From Melastoma dodecandrum (Eukaryota; Streptophyta; Magnoliopsida; Myrtales; Melastomataceae), in contig JARUPY010000365.1 of assembly GCA_029817715.1 (NCBI GenBank), forward strand, positions 588,001-652,000: a DNA stretch of 64,000 nt, written 5' to 3'. Positions 48,013-59,710 of the stretch are shown here, one piece after another (position 1 is the stretch's first letter; every line of letters starts with the position of its first letter). A program made the translations under genes and the position numbers. Below the pieces are notes generated by a model. The model worked only from the letters and a program-made list of their open reading frames with translations. It was not told the DNA's origin and did not search any database.

Positions 48013-48632
48013 AATTACCAGGTCTAAATGGATTTGTCAGGGATGATGATCCCTTTTGGGTTCCACCCCCGCCCAATCATCTCTATGTCATTGCTTTTAA
48101 AATCATAAGAAAAATACGATGATGTTTGGTTTATAAAACAAACCCTAAAACACGTATTTAGATGGGAGTCGGTCAAATCCCAAGGCCAAAAACACGTATC
48201 GTTTGGACGAAGGGTTGGCGACCCACGACCCAGTTGGGTTTCCCTTCTTCTTCTTTTTTTTTTAAAATTTTTTGGTGATGGTCAACTTTAATTAAGAGAT
48301 GGGGGGGATGTGTTTATGAGCTGATTAGTTAGCGTAATTATTATTATTAATACAACGAGGCAATTTCCTCGTAACATGCCCACCTCCCCTTTTCTTTTCG
48401 ACGTGGGAAATATTCGAGACTTGTGTATCGCAAATAAAAGGAAAGAGTAGGGTTAGATTTATAAATTTTTTCCCATCTAATTCTAACCTAAAGCATCTCG
48501 CGTTTAGATTTCTTCTACTCGTTTTTTTTTTACGAAATTCGCCCACGTGGAGGAAAGTGAGGATGGAGTAGTAATAAAATTTATTGCTACCGGTGGGTGT
48601 GAAAGCACCGCAGTTTTTTCTCGGAGACTTTT

Positions 48633-49217
48633 GTTACTAAATAATGTTTGTCTAAAAATTATTTCGTCGAATATCGTTCGAAGTTTGTAAATTTCTTGAC
48701 TAAGATAACGAAAAGACGACCTTACAAATGCCGACTTCATGTCTGTCGTCTCACCCGTATAAAGTTGACTTTACAAAGGTCGACTTTTTAATACTTAAAA
48801 AAAAAACATTTCACTGAAGTCGATTTTTGTAAGGTCGACTTCCGTAACGCAAGAAGAAAGTCGATCTTACAAAGGCTGACTCTTTTATATTTTAGGGTTT
48901 AAGGAGGATGCATGACTAACTTTATTTGCTTAAAAGTTTTTTTTTACTCCATAAAGGAGTCGGCCTTTGTAAGGCCAACCTCCTTCTTCCGTTACGGAAG
49001 TCGACTTTACAAAGGCCGACTTCAGTGAAATATTTTTTTTTCTTTAAGTGTTTCTAACTCGGCCTAACAAAGGCGGACTTCACCTGGCTATAGGGAAATC
49101 GGCCTTTTATGGTCGAAGTCAGCCTTTGTAAGGCCGATTTCGGTACTTAGTCGACGAATTTCCAAATTTATAACCTTATTTGGCGTAATAATTTGAGAAC
49201 CAACGTTATTTAAAAAC
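48633..49217. mobile_element. Large foldback element with internal palindromic motif array
   Basis: About 585 bp. The outer arms (about 48633-48705 and 49145-49217) pair as inverted repeats over roughly 70 bp: both read TAAATAA-GTT-GT...ATTATT-CG...AATA--GTT...TTTG-AAATT...GACTAAG inward. Between them, eight or nine copies of a roughly 20-bp motif related to GTCGACTTTACAAAGGCCGA occur in alternating orientation, for example near 48711, 48765, 48820, 48860, 48958, 48999, 49050, 49090 and 49120. No coding capacity. This resembles a foldback-type or satellite-filled MITE. No target duplication was identified. Confidence 0.7.
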
Positions 49218-49875
49218 AAAACTCGACGGTTTGGTGTAGTTTGTGTGGGGGTTGTACAAAAAAAATGAAACACGGAAATGGTAGTTTAAGTTTTGACGCT
49301 GTACTAAAAACAACAGGGAGGTTAGAAGATACGAGATGAGGGGATTTTATTACAGAGAAGCCAAGTAGTACAAGTCGTCGTGGAAGCTTCCCCCAATCCA
49401 TCCATCCATCCCACCTACCAACCCTAGGATTTTAAAGACATATTTACATAGGACGTCGACACGTGTGATGTATATGTGAATACGAACTTGCTTATATAAA
49501 ATAAATGCAAGTGATTTTTTGTGTTTTGTAGGTGAGGATCCTGTTCACATCCTTATCCCCCCGATAAAAAAACTCACCAGCTATGAAATTTTGATTTCTT
49601 TTTTTTATTGCCGAGCTGGAAGGCAAAGCGAAGGGATTTGTTTCTGAAATAGTAGTCCCCTCCCCCCGCCACAAAAGGAATTTGCCGGCACAACCGGGAG
49701 GGGCAGATCAAATAAAAGTAATGAAGGGGATTACGTCATCAAGTGTAATTTACACCCACTTTTTGTCGAAGGGAAATATGGGTAGTAACAGGAGGCGGTG
49801 GATGTCAAAACCCTTATTATTATTAGTATTATTTGGAATTTTGGATGCTTCGGGGAGCGAAGAAAATTTGACTGC

Positions 49876-49877
<2 letters not shown>

Positions 49878-49908
<31 letters not shown>
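49878..49908. repeat. (TAT)n microsatellite
   Basis: About ten trinucleotide units in intergenic DNA. Confidence 0.85.
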
Positions 49909-52422
49909 ACAAGGATAACGATACTTCGTTCTCCCTCCCCCTTCCTACTTTACGGCTGTGATTTTAGACATGGGAAAAAACCCACGCACCCGCACGTTTT
50001 TCAGGCCCAACCATTTATTTGGTGAGCCATGGATTCGTTGGAATCACGTGGAAAGGAAAGGGACAAACTCGGGGGGCACGAGGCACCCCCATCTAAGTAA
50101 GATGTGATAAAAATTTACCTGTTCATTTTGTATTTGCTGACGCGTGCGTCCATCTGTTCATTTTCGGGATGTTAGAACGGAGGTGATGTATAAAGTATAT
50201 ATATATATATCTATATATCCGTTAAGGTTGTGCTTTGTGACTTCGTTTGTAAATTAAGTTTACTTGTTTAGAGAGTTTTAAAAATTCGAAATAATAAATA
50301 ATAATAACAACGACCTGCCAAAAAGAGTTATCAATTTTTAGACCTATATCTAATCTAAGTCAATTGCGTATTTATCGTGAAAAATTTTTAGAGAAATCAT
50401 GTAACGAACCTTCGGGAGTTGGAAGTGTTAATGAATATTGGGAGATAAAAGGAAGTTCGGTTGGTCAGGACATTCGCCATCGGCAAGTCTTCTGTCATGT
50501 TTTACCTCGTTTGCACATGTTACACACGCCGTCTGCTGGGACAACAAACTCTCATCAATCTCAGCTACTTGGCATGCATGATTCATGTTGGATGCCCAGA
50601 GGACCCCACCAGGCATTGCACGGCTGCATAGATGTAGCAGATTAGCATGCTCCCGAGCTTCACCTTTGCGCAACACCAGTGTTGTTTAAAATGGAACTTA
50701 CACAAAATTCAACTGTCTTTTACCTACACTTTCAACTTTACGCCGCGGCGATCCGCAGCTGAAGGGAGGCAGAGGAGAAGCAGCATTCAAATGTAGTCCC
50801 TGTGGAGTCGGGATAAAATTGCCATCTTCAGGTGGTCGAGGGCAATGACAGCGTCACAGCCCAACCCATTTTACCATCTGAAGAACTTACCTGATCCGAA
50901 TAGGAGCTCGTAATCCTCACAGATGGTATGCTTTCTCCTGGCAGCATCGGGTTCAGTCAGACCATACATACATTCCATGCTCCTACTTGCTGTCAGGATG
51001 CCAGCAACAATAAATACAGTGACCACTTGTGGTGACAGTAACGTGTCGTCGCGTAATTCACCTGCAAAGGCGCATCGGCGACAAACACAAAACCCATGTC
51101 GAATCCATTATCAGTCAACCGAGCATAAGCAGAGTTTCGAAGATCTATAGCTTACCCATCCATCCCTGGTGCGGGACCATGGGACACTACTGTATACAGC
51201 TTTCAGTAGATGGGAACCGAAAAATTGCTAATCAGGGAGATGCTATATTGCTGAAAGTAGGCGGGCACAGAAACTGAGAAAAACAATGACAAACCAACTA
51301 TATTGACGTTCCTTGAGCTTCCAGCATTACCGTCTCTACCTGAAAGAGAGAATAGCATAACCACGAATGCTCCAACTTCAACAGCCCTACCACTTCCCAA
51401 TTTTTCGGCTGCAGTGGCAGACACATTCACGTTTAGCGCCGAAGACCCTCGTCCTGTGACCCATAGGCACCAAGATAATTCTATACTGAGATATAAATGG
51501 CTTTCAAGAAGGTCATTATAGTTTCAGAAAATCAAGCAAGATCCACCAGCACAATTTCTTCCACAAGTGAAAATACAAAGGCATGATAATCTTTCAAATT
51601 ACGTACTTAAAATGTATGAAATAGCTTTATACAGAGTATCTCGTAAGAAGGCACCAAATCAACAGCCACTGTTATCGACAAAAAACACATAACATTTGCC
51701 ATTTTCCATAGAAAGACAGGAGTACTCGATTTCAGTGGATGAGGGAATCTAAACCATGGGGAGGATCTTAAGGCATGGGAAGTGTCAACTCGAATACTTC
51801 ATTGCAGTGGTCGATGCTATGATAGAGGCTGGTACATCCATGTCGCAACTTTTGTGTGTATTATGGCCAGTCTCTGTCAAAATAAATGCAAGTGCCCTGG
51901 AGATAACACAGACGCACATTGTCAAATTATGTACACATGGAACAACAAGCAGGCAACAATCCCTATAGGATGCACATTGTCAAATTTCAGAGAATTTGAA
52001 AAACGATTAGTTGGGGGCTCATTTTAAGGATAACCCCCACCTAAGTAGCAGTGAGATAGCACCACGATACCCCAATATCGTCGGAAAAGCTGAAGCAATG
52101 ATGACAGCCCCTTGCAACTCCCTTGTAACATGCTTACAATTATGCTACACGGCATAAACCTTTTCGCCAGTGTTTAAATATCTGAAAACCAAAGGGATTC
52201 CTGTTTGGACTAGTGAACACCACCAAATGGCAAACCAAATAATCAGACCAACACAATTTCACGACCAAGACAAGTTACCAGCATGATCATCAATCAAACA
52301 TCATGGAAAGCATATGACCAGTTGGTTTGGAACTGATTACAGCATTTGACATGGAATATTTGAAATTATAATCATAGATATGTCCAACGGGAAATATTCC
52401 AGCTAGAAGGAGCATAGGGGGC

Positions 52423-53138
52423 CTAGATATCCGTACCTACTGCCACAAAATGCGTCCCAAACAGAAAATCCCAGGCCAATGATCTCCTGAAAAAACAAAC
52501 AAGTGACAGCAACCTATACCTAGGACCAGTCAACACCGGTTCACCACGTCAACAAACGAAAAGGATCCGTGCATTATAGCCCTGTTTCTCCTGACATTTT
52601 CGCCATTGCAAGAACAAATGCTCAAGCGAAAAGGCAACAAAAAGAAGCCATCAATCCAACATCCAAAGAGAAAATGAAGAAAGGCGTATCCTTTTTGTGG
52701 TCTTTCACTGAGGAGAGAAATAAGCAGACAAAACGGAACGCCCACTAGTGGATAGTTCGCATCATCCCATCAATTATATGGGGAATCAAATTCCGCAGAA
52801 ATTAAAGAGTCGACAAGAGACACAATCCCATTCCTAAACACCGGAATCCAATAATTTTCAGCACACAAACATCCGCATTGTTATCTCCAATCAGACGATC
52901 GAATCAATTGAATGAATTCCTGAAAATGAAGAATCCCATACCAGGTCCAGGTGAATCTCTTGAGTTCATACTTCCCGTGCCCATCCTCCAACAACATGTC
53001 CGCCTCGCCCCATCGCCCAGCCCCCCACACCCAGCACGTCAATTCCCGCCAGGACTCAAACCCTTCACGGCCCCTCCGCCTCTTAACCGCCTGCTCCAGC
53101 CCGCCCTTTCCATTTGCTGTCCCCGTTGCCGCCATCAT
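52423..53138 (-). CDS. Possible small two-exon protein, unrecognised
   Basis: On the minus strand an ATG at 53138 opens a frame (MMAATGTANGKGGLEQAVKR) with the tryptophan-rich stretch WRELTCWVWGAGRWGEADML and KYELKRFTWTW. A donor (TG|GTATGG) at 52942 and an acceptor (TTTTTTCAG) at 52486 join it in frame to WDFLFGTHFVAVGTDI and a stop at 52423, giving 86 residues. No family was recognised. The gene would share a promoter of about 370 bp with the divergent phosphatase gene. A longer alternative with more 3' exons, or a non-coding RNA, is possible. Confidence 0.35.
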
Positions 53139-53509
53139 TTTCCAGAGGCACCAACCATCCTGCCCGCCTACAGATCAACAGACGCCGCACATTGAATCAA
53201 AACATCGATCAAATGGAAGGATCCAAAGGAAGAAGAACAAGAAGAGGAAGAGGAAGCAAGAAAATGGCGGTGAATTGAAGCATCGAGTGAAGGGAGCGAT
53301 GCGGCGTCATTTGATTTTGCTCTTCTCCGCTGGTTCATCTCAGAAGCTTTTACCCGTGCCACGTGTCGTCATATGAGCCTCTTCTTTGCGACCCAGATGT
53401 TAAATCCAACGGTCGAAACCCGTCCAGAGATCCGATAACGAGAAGAATTAGCGGCAAACATCAACGGCCATACCAAATTAACCGCCCGCCCAACAGAAAA
53501 CGCCCTCCG
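53139..53509. promoter_or_regulatory. Putative bidirectional promoter
   Basis: 371 bp between divergent start codons. Includes CCACGTGTCGTC (about 53359), a G-box-containing sequence. Bidirectionality depends on the left gene being real. Confidence 0.4.
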
Positions 53510-55848
53510 ATGTTGTCCTCCACATGTTCTCTACTCCTCCATAGTCCACCTCTCCACAGGCTCGGGAAACCGGCTCCCAATCGACTTGTCGTTCGGTCGA
53601 CCACCGTCATCGAGAAGTCGAGACCGTACGTCGAGGAAGGGGGAGACGTAGATGCTGAGCGCCGTGAATCGAGGGAGTTTCCGCCGATCAAGGCAGCAAA
53701 GAGAGTCGTGCTGGTGAGGCATGGGCAGAGCACTTGGAACGCGGAAGGTAGGATCCAAGGGAGCTCCGATTTCTCTGTCCTGACGAAGAAAGGCGAGGCT
53801 CAGGCGGAGACTTCCCGCCAGATGCTCATCGATGATGCCTTCGACATATGCTTCTCGAGGTGAGATGCTCCGTCGATTCCTTCCAATATGTCAGTCGATT
53901 ATTGAATGTGTTGCCAGATTAAGCGATTAGGTTACGTCAATAGCTGACGTGAATGAGTACATGGTGTTCGATGCTAACCCTTGCAACTGGAACTAGGTTT
54001 CAGTGAGTTTCTCTTCCTTGTTTCAGCCCCCTGATACGTTCGAAGAGGACAGCGGAAATCATCTGGGGCAGCCGCAAGGAGGATATCATAACAGAATTCG
54101 ACTTGAGGGAAATCGATCTTTACTCCTTCCAAGTGTGGCTTCACTCCTCAATTCGTCCGAATCCTAACTACTGGAATTCATCCTTTGGTTAACTGGTTTT
54201 GTCTTGCTGGTTTTTTGGCTGGTGGAACATTTTAGGGATTATTGAAGCATGAGGGGAAAGAACAATATGGTCCTGCATATCGTCAGTGGCAGGTGGATGC
54301 TGCAAACTTTTGCATCGACGAGCATTACCCCGTGAGGGAGTTGTGGGCACGGGCAGGGAGTTGTTGGAACAAGATCCTTGCACATGAAAGCAAGTCCGTA
54401 CTCGTGGTCGCCCACAATGCAGTCAATCAGGCTCTTGTCGCGTCTGCTATTGGTATTCGATGTCTTTTGCGGAATTATGGAACTGTGTGAATTTGGTTAT
54501 TTGTCGCTCGGTAATTTCCCTTGACCCTTTTCATATCTTCCTGCTTTATTTCTCCATTATCAGGACTAGGAACCGAGTACTTCCGGGTCTTGCTACAAAG
54601 CAACTGTGGTGTCAGTGTGCTTGATTTCACGCCACATGCTGATGGTGGCTCTCCTCATATATGTCTCAACCGTCTCAATCAGGTAGAAATGACTGCTGAC
54701 AGATCTTTAGTCATGCAGAAACACCATTTAAGTATAGTAACTCTTCGCAGAAGTTCTTTTTCAGACGCCGAGCTCCCCGGTTGCAGCTGGAAGTTCTGGC
54801 GGCAGGAAGGCTAGCAAGAGGATAATTCTAGTCTGTCACGGGGTGACACAAAACAATGCCGAGGCATAGTATTTATTGTTGGCAATCGATGGACCTAGTT
54901 TGTCACGATGCCCTCTAGTTTTTAACTATTGATGTCTCAACGTTTGCATTTGACAGGCTACTTTTCCGATTTCTGAAGAGGGAAAGTTGAACATGCTTGG
55001 AACCATACAGGTACTCTGGTTGCACGAGAATTATAGATGATTCCCGACTGTCTTGCGGTGGCCTCTTTGCTCGTGAGAAAATACATCATGTTGTGTGTTT
55101 TTGCAACAGGGTCAGAAAACTGCAGAGTTGCTTCTCGATTTGAAGGTCGGGTCCATAATTAGCAGCCAGAGGAGTGCCTCTGTCGAAACCGCCAAGGCCA
55201 TATCCAGCGTAAGTTCATATCTCAAAGGCGAAATTTCTGGCATCCTATTGCAGATTGGAGCAGGATTTTGTTCTTCATATCATGACAGGTGCAAGAAGCT
55301 GCCGACTGCTTAGGTGCAGACTGTGTCCCACGCTATGTCGACATGAAGCAAGTGGCAGAACTTGATTGCGGAGGCATCTCACAGAACACTAGCGAGGCAA
55401 GGATGAGGTCGTAGCGTTTAATTTAATTATGTTAAGGGTTGACTTACGAGGCCAAATACTATTTCACTAGGACTCTCCAGCGGCATCCAATGTCGGACCC
55501 AACTGGATAAGTTCTTATGAAGATGAAGCTATCACTGCCATATGGAACCGGGCTGGAAAATCCTGGCAGACTCTGCTGAAGGAACTATCCGATGAATCCG
55601 ACCCTGAAAAGGTCGTGGTCGCCGTCGGGAACCCACTGGTTCACATAGCAATGACGGGACACTGCCTGAAGTTGACAAAAGAATGGATGGGATCGTTCCA
55701 CCTAGATGCAGGGAGCATCAGCGTCATCGACTTCCCAGATGGGCCAGAAGGGAGAGGCATCATCCGGTGCATAAACTACACCGCCCACCTCGGTAGATGG
55801 TCAATACCAATAACCAAGCCGACGACCCTGGACGATGAAGATTTCTAA
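53510..55848 (+). CDS. Probable 2-carboxy-D-arabinitol-1-phosphatase (tandem PGM-like domains), chloroplast
   Basis: Likely removes phosphate from the nocturnal Rubisco inhibitor CA1P or related sugar phosphates in the stroma. Nine exons: 53510-53859, 54027-54132, 54236-54452, 54564-54682, 54765-54863, 54957-55010, 55110-55208, 55289-55396, 55471-55848, giving 509 residues. The N-terminus (about 60 residues) fits a transit peptide. The first histidine-phosphatase domain has VVLVRHGQSTWN (His71) and LVVAHNAVNQALVAS. The second starts at about residue 280 with ILVCHGVTQNNAE, where the catalytic RHG is CHG, so it may be a non-catalytic or altered domain, followed by VVVAVGNPLVHIAM. Introns 5 (GAG|GCATAG) and 8 (GAG|GCAAGG) begin with GC. 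The start is the first in-frame ATG. Arabidopsis At5g22620 is the apparent orthologue. Confidence 0.9.
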
Positions 55849-56753
55849 ACATAATGAGAGGGAGTATTTGTCATGGTCACCGAGGCTACGGAATCACTTA
55901 CACACCCGATTGGTTTTCCAGCCATATTTACTCCTAATTTTTGAGCAATTCCTAACTTGTTGGCCAGAAACTCAAAAGTAAAATCACATGAAGAAATCAC
56001 GACTTACATGGGGGCAGAATGTCCGTAGAGGTCGGATACATCTTTAGGAATGTGCCTGACAACTTTCGATTCGTTTGCTTTCATGCGAAACAGAGAAATA
56101 GGTGCGGCACTAAGCAATGTAAATATGCGGCCGTGTAATGTCTAAATATAACGAAACAAATCGTCTAAAACATATATATGCAAAGCAAACTCAAAACAAG
56201 TACATGCTCATATACACTTCCTGCAACTCATATGAATGCATGCCAATCAGCTTCGACGGATAGGGATGAGATGGGGCTTAAAACCAAAGGAAGGTTGTTC
56301 AAGGGGTTTATGATGAGTTGGGAGACGCTCGGGAAAACTAATGGGCCTGCCTATAAAAGAGACTCGATTGTCGATGGCTGAGGCAAGGACAGAGACCAAG
56401 CCGACGGCATCGGACGATGAAGATCTCGCCCGAGCTTAGGAGGAATCGGTTACAAACCCATGATGGGGAAGGGGATGTTTCCATTTACAAGGGTCAAAAA
56501 GTTCGGGGCTTCTTTGCCAAGCCACCAACCCTGGAAAGAAATCAACCAGCACACACACACCACCCGACTGCTTTTTCCTTGTTACCGGCCATTGTTACGC
56601 CTAACTATTGTCTTTTTATCTTCCCCGTGTTAGAAGAGTTAGTTTAATAGTTGCCTTGCTTACAATGTCATCGGCCGACTCCATCCCTGATATATCTCCA
56701 TCTTCTTCTCCTTCTCCTCCTCTTCCTCCTTCATCTATGCAACAATAAACAAC
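55849..56753. other. Intergenic, phosphatase 3' flank to DUF868 promoter
   Basis: No gene recognised. The last 60 bp before the DUF868 start are a CTT/TCC-rich tract typical of a 5' UTR. Confidence 0.55.
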
Positions 56754-57698
56754 ATGATTGAGGTCGGCTCATGTTTCAGCGACGAGGCTCTCAAGTTCTC
56801 CACCCCTTCGTGCTCCTCCACTTCAAGCTCAGCCAAGTCTTCCTGCATCTCCCCTTCTCCTCTGCACGTCCCTTCTGTCTGCAATGTCATCTCCTGCCTG
56901 TACAGTACCGACCTCCCCTCCAGGAAAACTCGGTTCATCATTGCAGTCACCTGGTGCATGTCCCCCGGGGGACCATGCCTAATTGTCGAGTTTGGAAGCC
57001 AAGGCTCCGCCAATTGTTCTCCACGCATTAGGATAGGGACTACCCCCGGGTTGTTGGGGAGGAACCGGGGACGGAAGAGGGTAGAGTGTCGGAATTCGTC
57101 CGCCTTGGTCTCCTGGGATTTCTCGAAAGCAAAGTTTGTCTTGGGGTGTCCTGAGCCAGTCGGCGGGTTCTATGTCGCCGTCTCTGTTGACTCAGAATGC
57201 ATCCTCATGCTTGGCGATGGAGAGAGGGCTGGCGAGAGCAGCACAGTGAATTCAGTTCTTGTTTCCCGAAGAGAGGAATTATTCGGCGAGGGAATGTACA
57301 GCACACAGGCACCTTTCCATCCTAACGGGGAACTTCACGACATCGTGATAAAATACGTAGTAGGAACAGAGCAAGAAAAAGAAGATGGGAACGACCAGCA
57401 GAAGCAGCCCGGCTCGACGTTGTCTGTGTATGTGGACAAGAAGTTAGCAACGAGGGTCAAGAGGTTGCAGTGGAACTTCCGAGGCAACCAGACCATCTTC
57501 GTGGACGGTTCGGCCATCGAATTCATGTGGAACGTCCATGACTGGCTCCACAACATCAGGTCCGGACCAGGTGTCTTCATGTTCGGAACAAGCAGCAGAG
57601 TCGGTGCCGATACCGAGAGGGATGACCTCAACTGCCGCGACAATGACGGAGAAGATGGTTTCTCCTTGTTGATCTGTGCAAACAAGAACCCCTCTTGA
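56754..57698 (+). CDS. DUF868 family protein
   Basis: A single intronless frame of 314 residues, the usual form for this plant-specific family of unknown function. After a Ser/Cys-rich start (MIEVGSCFSDEALKF) it shows the family signatures: CNVISCLYSTDLPSRKTRF, the TWCMSPGGPCLIVEF segment, VSWDFSKAKFVLGCPEPVGG, FYVAVSVDSECILMLGD and SRREELFGEGMYSTQAPF. Later come WNFRGNQTIFVDG, EFMWNVHDWL, and GPGVFMFGTSS. The family is predicted to be beta-rich; no catalytic residues are known to me. No membrane segment or clear signal peptide was seen. Confidence 0.92.
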   Translation: MIEVGSCFSDEALKFSTPSCSSTSSSAKSSCISPSPLHVPSVCNVISCLYSTDLPSRKTRFIIAVTWCMSPGGPCLIVEFGSQGSANCSPRIRIGTTPGLLGRNRGRKRVECRNSSALVSWDFSKAKFVLGCPEPVGGFYVAVSVDSECILMLGDGERAGESSTVNSVLVSRREELFGEGMYSTQAPFHPNGELHDIVIKYVVGTEQEKEDGNDQQKQPGSTLSVYVDKKLATRVKRLQWNFRGNQTIFVDGSAIEFMWNVHDWLHNIRSGPGVFMFGTSSRVGADTERDDLNCRDNDGEDGFSLLICANKNPS

Positions 57699-59273
57699 AA
57701 TTTCGCAACAAACCCGACCGATTCTTCAATTTAGTTATATTTTCTCACCTTCATTTTACATTTCCTTAGAGACTTTGGGAATGACAAGAACATGGCCACT
57801 TGGGTGACAAACACTATGCTTGTTGTTGTTGTTGTAGTTGTTGCTGGGGTTGGCTTTTGGACAATGCCCGATAACTTCGGACTGGAAAAACATTTGGATG
57901 TCATGTCAGGAGGAAATTTTCAACAGGTGATGGCCACTTGGTCAAATAAAAATAAAATATGGACATTGTACCCAAATGGGCTTCGACCAAATCTTGATCG
58001 GTGGTTAAAAATCAAGAGTTTAGTTAGAAGGAGTTAAATTAGAAATCCAAGTGTGAAATCGACTTTATAAAATATATTTCTGACTACCTTGTTTTGGAAC
58101 ATAACTCCTAAAACCAAACCAATGAAAACGTTCGTGTCAAATAAATTTTTTTTTACCTCATATATATATATACCAAGAGAGGCCAAGGCTTCAATCTTGT
58201 TGTGTTGTGGGTCAAATTGGGAGGGAAGAGTGGATCGTTTGTCAAAAAAGCAACCCTCAAATGATCATACTTTATTGAATTAGGAGACGTGCGTTTAGGT
58301 TTGTTATTAAGTGGAAATGCAACTAACACTGGGTCCACTTCCTATCCTATCTATCTATATCTTGGTTATTTTCAAGGCTTATCTTTACTCAAACCCATTT
58401 TCTTTCCGACTAATTGGACCTTGACATTTCCCCTACCCCCTCCTTACAAACGTTGATTTCTATAAGAGGGACACAATTAACAAGCCTCTATTCACACCAA
58501 CATAATCTCTCATTGGATAAACTCAATATAGACACCCCTAATGATGATGAAGATGTAAATCCTTCCAAAGCAAACATGATCGGATGGATAACGTTTTACC
58601 CACCATTCTCTCTCGCGCGCGCTTAATACATCTGTTCTTACCAATTCAGTCATGTTAATCTGCAAGATACCAACATTGGCCTTTGTCCCCTACCTCCTTG
58701 GTTACTCCTGGTACGTTCTCGTGCACACTGCAACGAGCCAAACCCACCCCAGGATGTCATGTCGGCAGGGGTGGCGTGGCATTAAGCCCTGACCCAGGTG
58801 CGGATGCGATGCTCGATCGCGTTATGCCGCCCGGCGGTTTAATGCTCCTTTGGATATTCGGACAATTAACTGGTGTTGTGTTAAGATGAGGTTAAGATTG
58901 ATGGGGGGTTGAGTTGAGTTAATTGCTTTTTGGGTTTTGATTACTTCCTCTAGGTTTCAAATCAAGTCTCTGATCACATGGCAGACAGGAACAGGATTGT
59001 CTTTTGTCAGGTAATTAGAGTCATGATTCAAGGTGTCATTAACATAATTTGATATGAGACCATCCCATCTTTGTTTTCTTAACTTTAGTATCACCCAGAA
59101 AAAGGGAGTTTAAAATCACATCCCATCACTCCATTAACTTTAAAAATCATTAAGTCCTTAATTAAACATTACAGAGCACAGTGGCATAGACATGCCGCGC
59201 AACACACCAGCCAATACAAACTACGACACCATGGCCGTTTTTAGCACTGCCCCCCCATGGGGATCTCCAACGG
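57699..59273. other. Intergenic, DUF868 to A/B-barrel gene
   Basis: Convergent 3' flanks and AT-rich DNA. Nothing coding was recognised; the ORF at 58683-58889 has no domain and lies in ordinary intergenic sequence. Confidence 0.55.
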
Positions 59274-59710
59274 CTAGGCCGCGGAAGACTTCATGATGTT
59301 GGCGGGGAAATCCAGCACGATGACCTTGTCAATAGCGATGGCGAACTTGGGGGAGAACTCAAGGTGCTTGGGGTCGGAGGCGAACGCGGCGTAGTCTTCC
59401 TTTGACCGGAACGTCGTCAGGAATGCGTGTGTGAATCCCTGCGTGAGGAACTCCTGTCCTTCGCTGTCGTTTCCCCTACAAATCCAAGAAACGAAATAAA
59501 AGAAGAGAAAACAACATTGAGAAGTACATTTGAACAAACAACATTCGGGAAACCGGTCTTTCCATGGAGTTTTCGAAAACAATGGACCGACCACTCCGCG
59601 GACTTGACCAGGTCGAGGCCAGAGGTGAGATCCTCCATGCCCTTCAGGAGCTCGCTAACATTCGCGCCTTCCTTGAACTTAACAACCACCAGGTGCTTGA
59701 ATTCCGCCAT
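59274..59710 (-). CDS. Stress-response A/B-barrel domain protein, tandem copy 1
   Basis: Small dimeric alpha/beta-barrel (Dabb) protein, related to Arabidopsis At5g22580 and HS1. Two exons, 59592-59710 and 59274-59475, give 106 residues. Visible features are the first strand KHLVVVKFKEG, the EW pair at the exon end, GFTHAFLTTFRSKEDYAAF, and DKVIVLDFP, ending KSSAA. The intron interrupts the Trp codon (phase 2), exactly as in the neighbour at 60636-61068, supporting tandem duplication. Members are implicated in stress and antimicrobial responses; the exact biochemical role is not established. The length is normal for a single-domain member. Confidence 0.93.

Larger units (their letters stand above)
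47807..52422. other. Long intergenic stretch between ADT and the small divergent gene
   Basis: Contains the foldback element at 48633-49217, a TAT microsatellite (49878-49908) and an AT run (about 50195-50217). 50428-50676 and 51203-51430 hold short minus-strand frames without recognisable domains. They may be untranslated parts or remnants of a gene read from 53138. Confidence 0.45.

Noticed and set aside
57335..57685. Minus-strand ORF opposite DUF868
   Set aside because: Shadow of the DUF868 reading frame.
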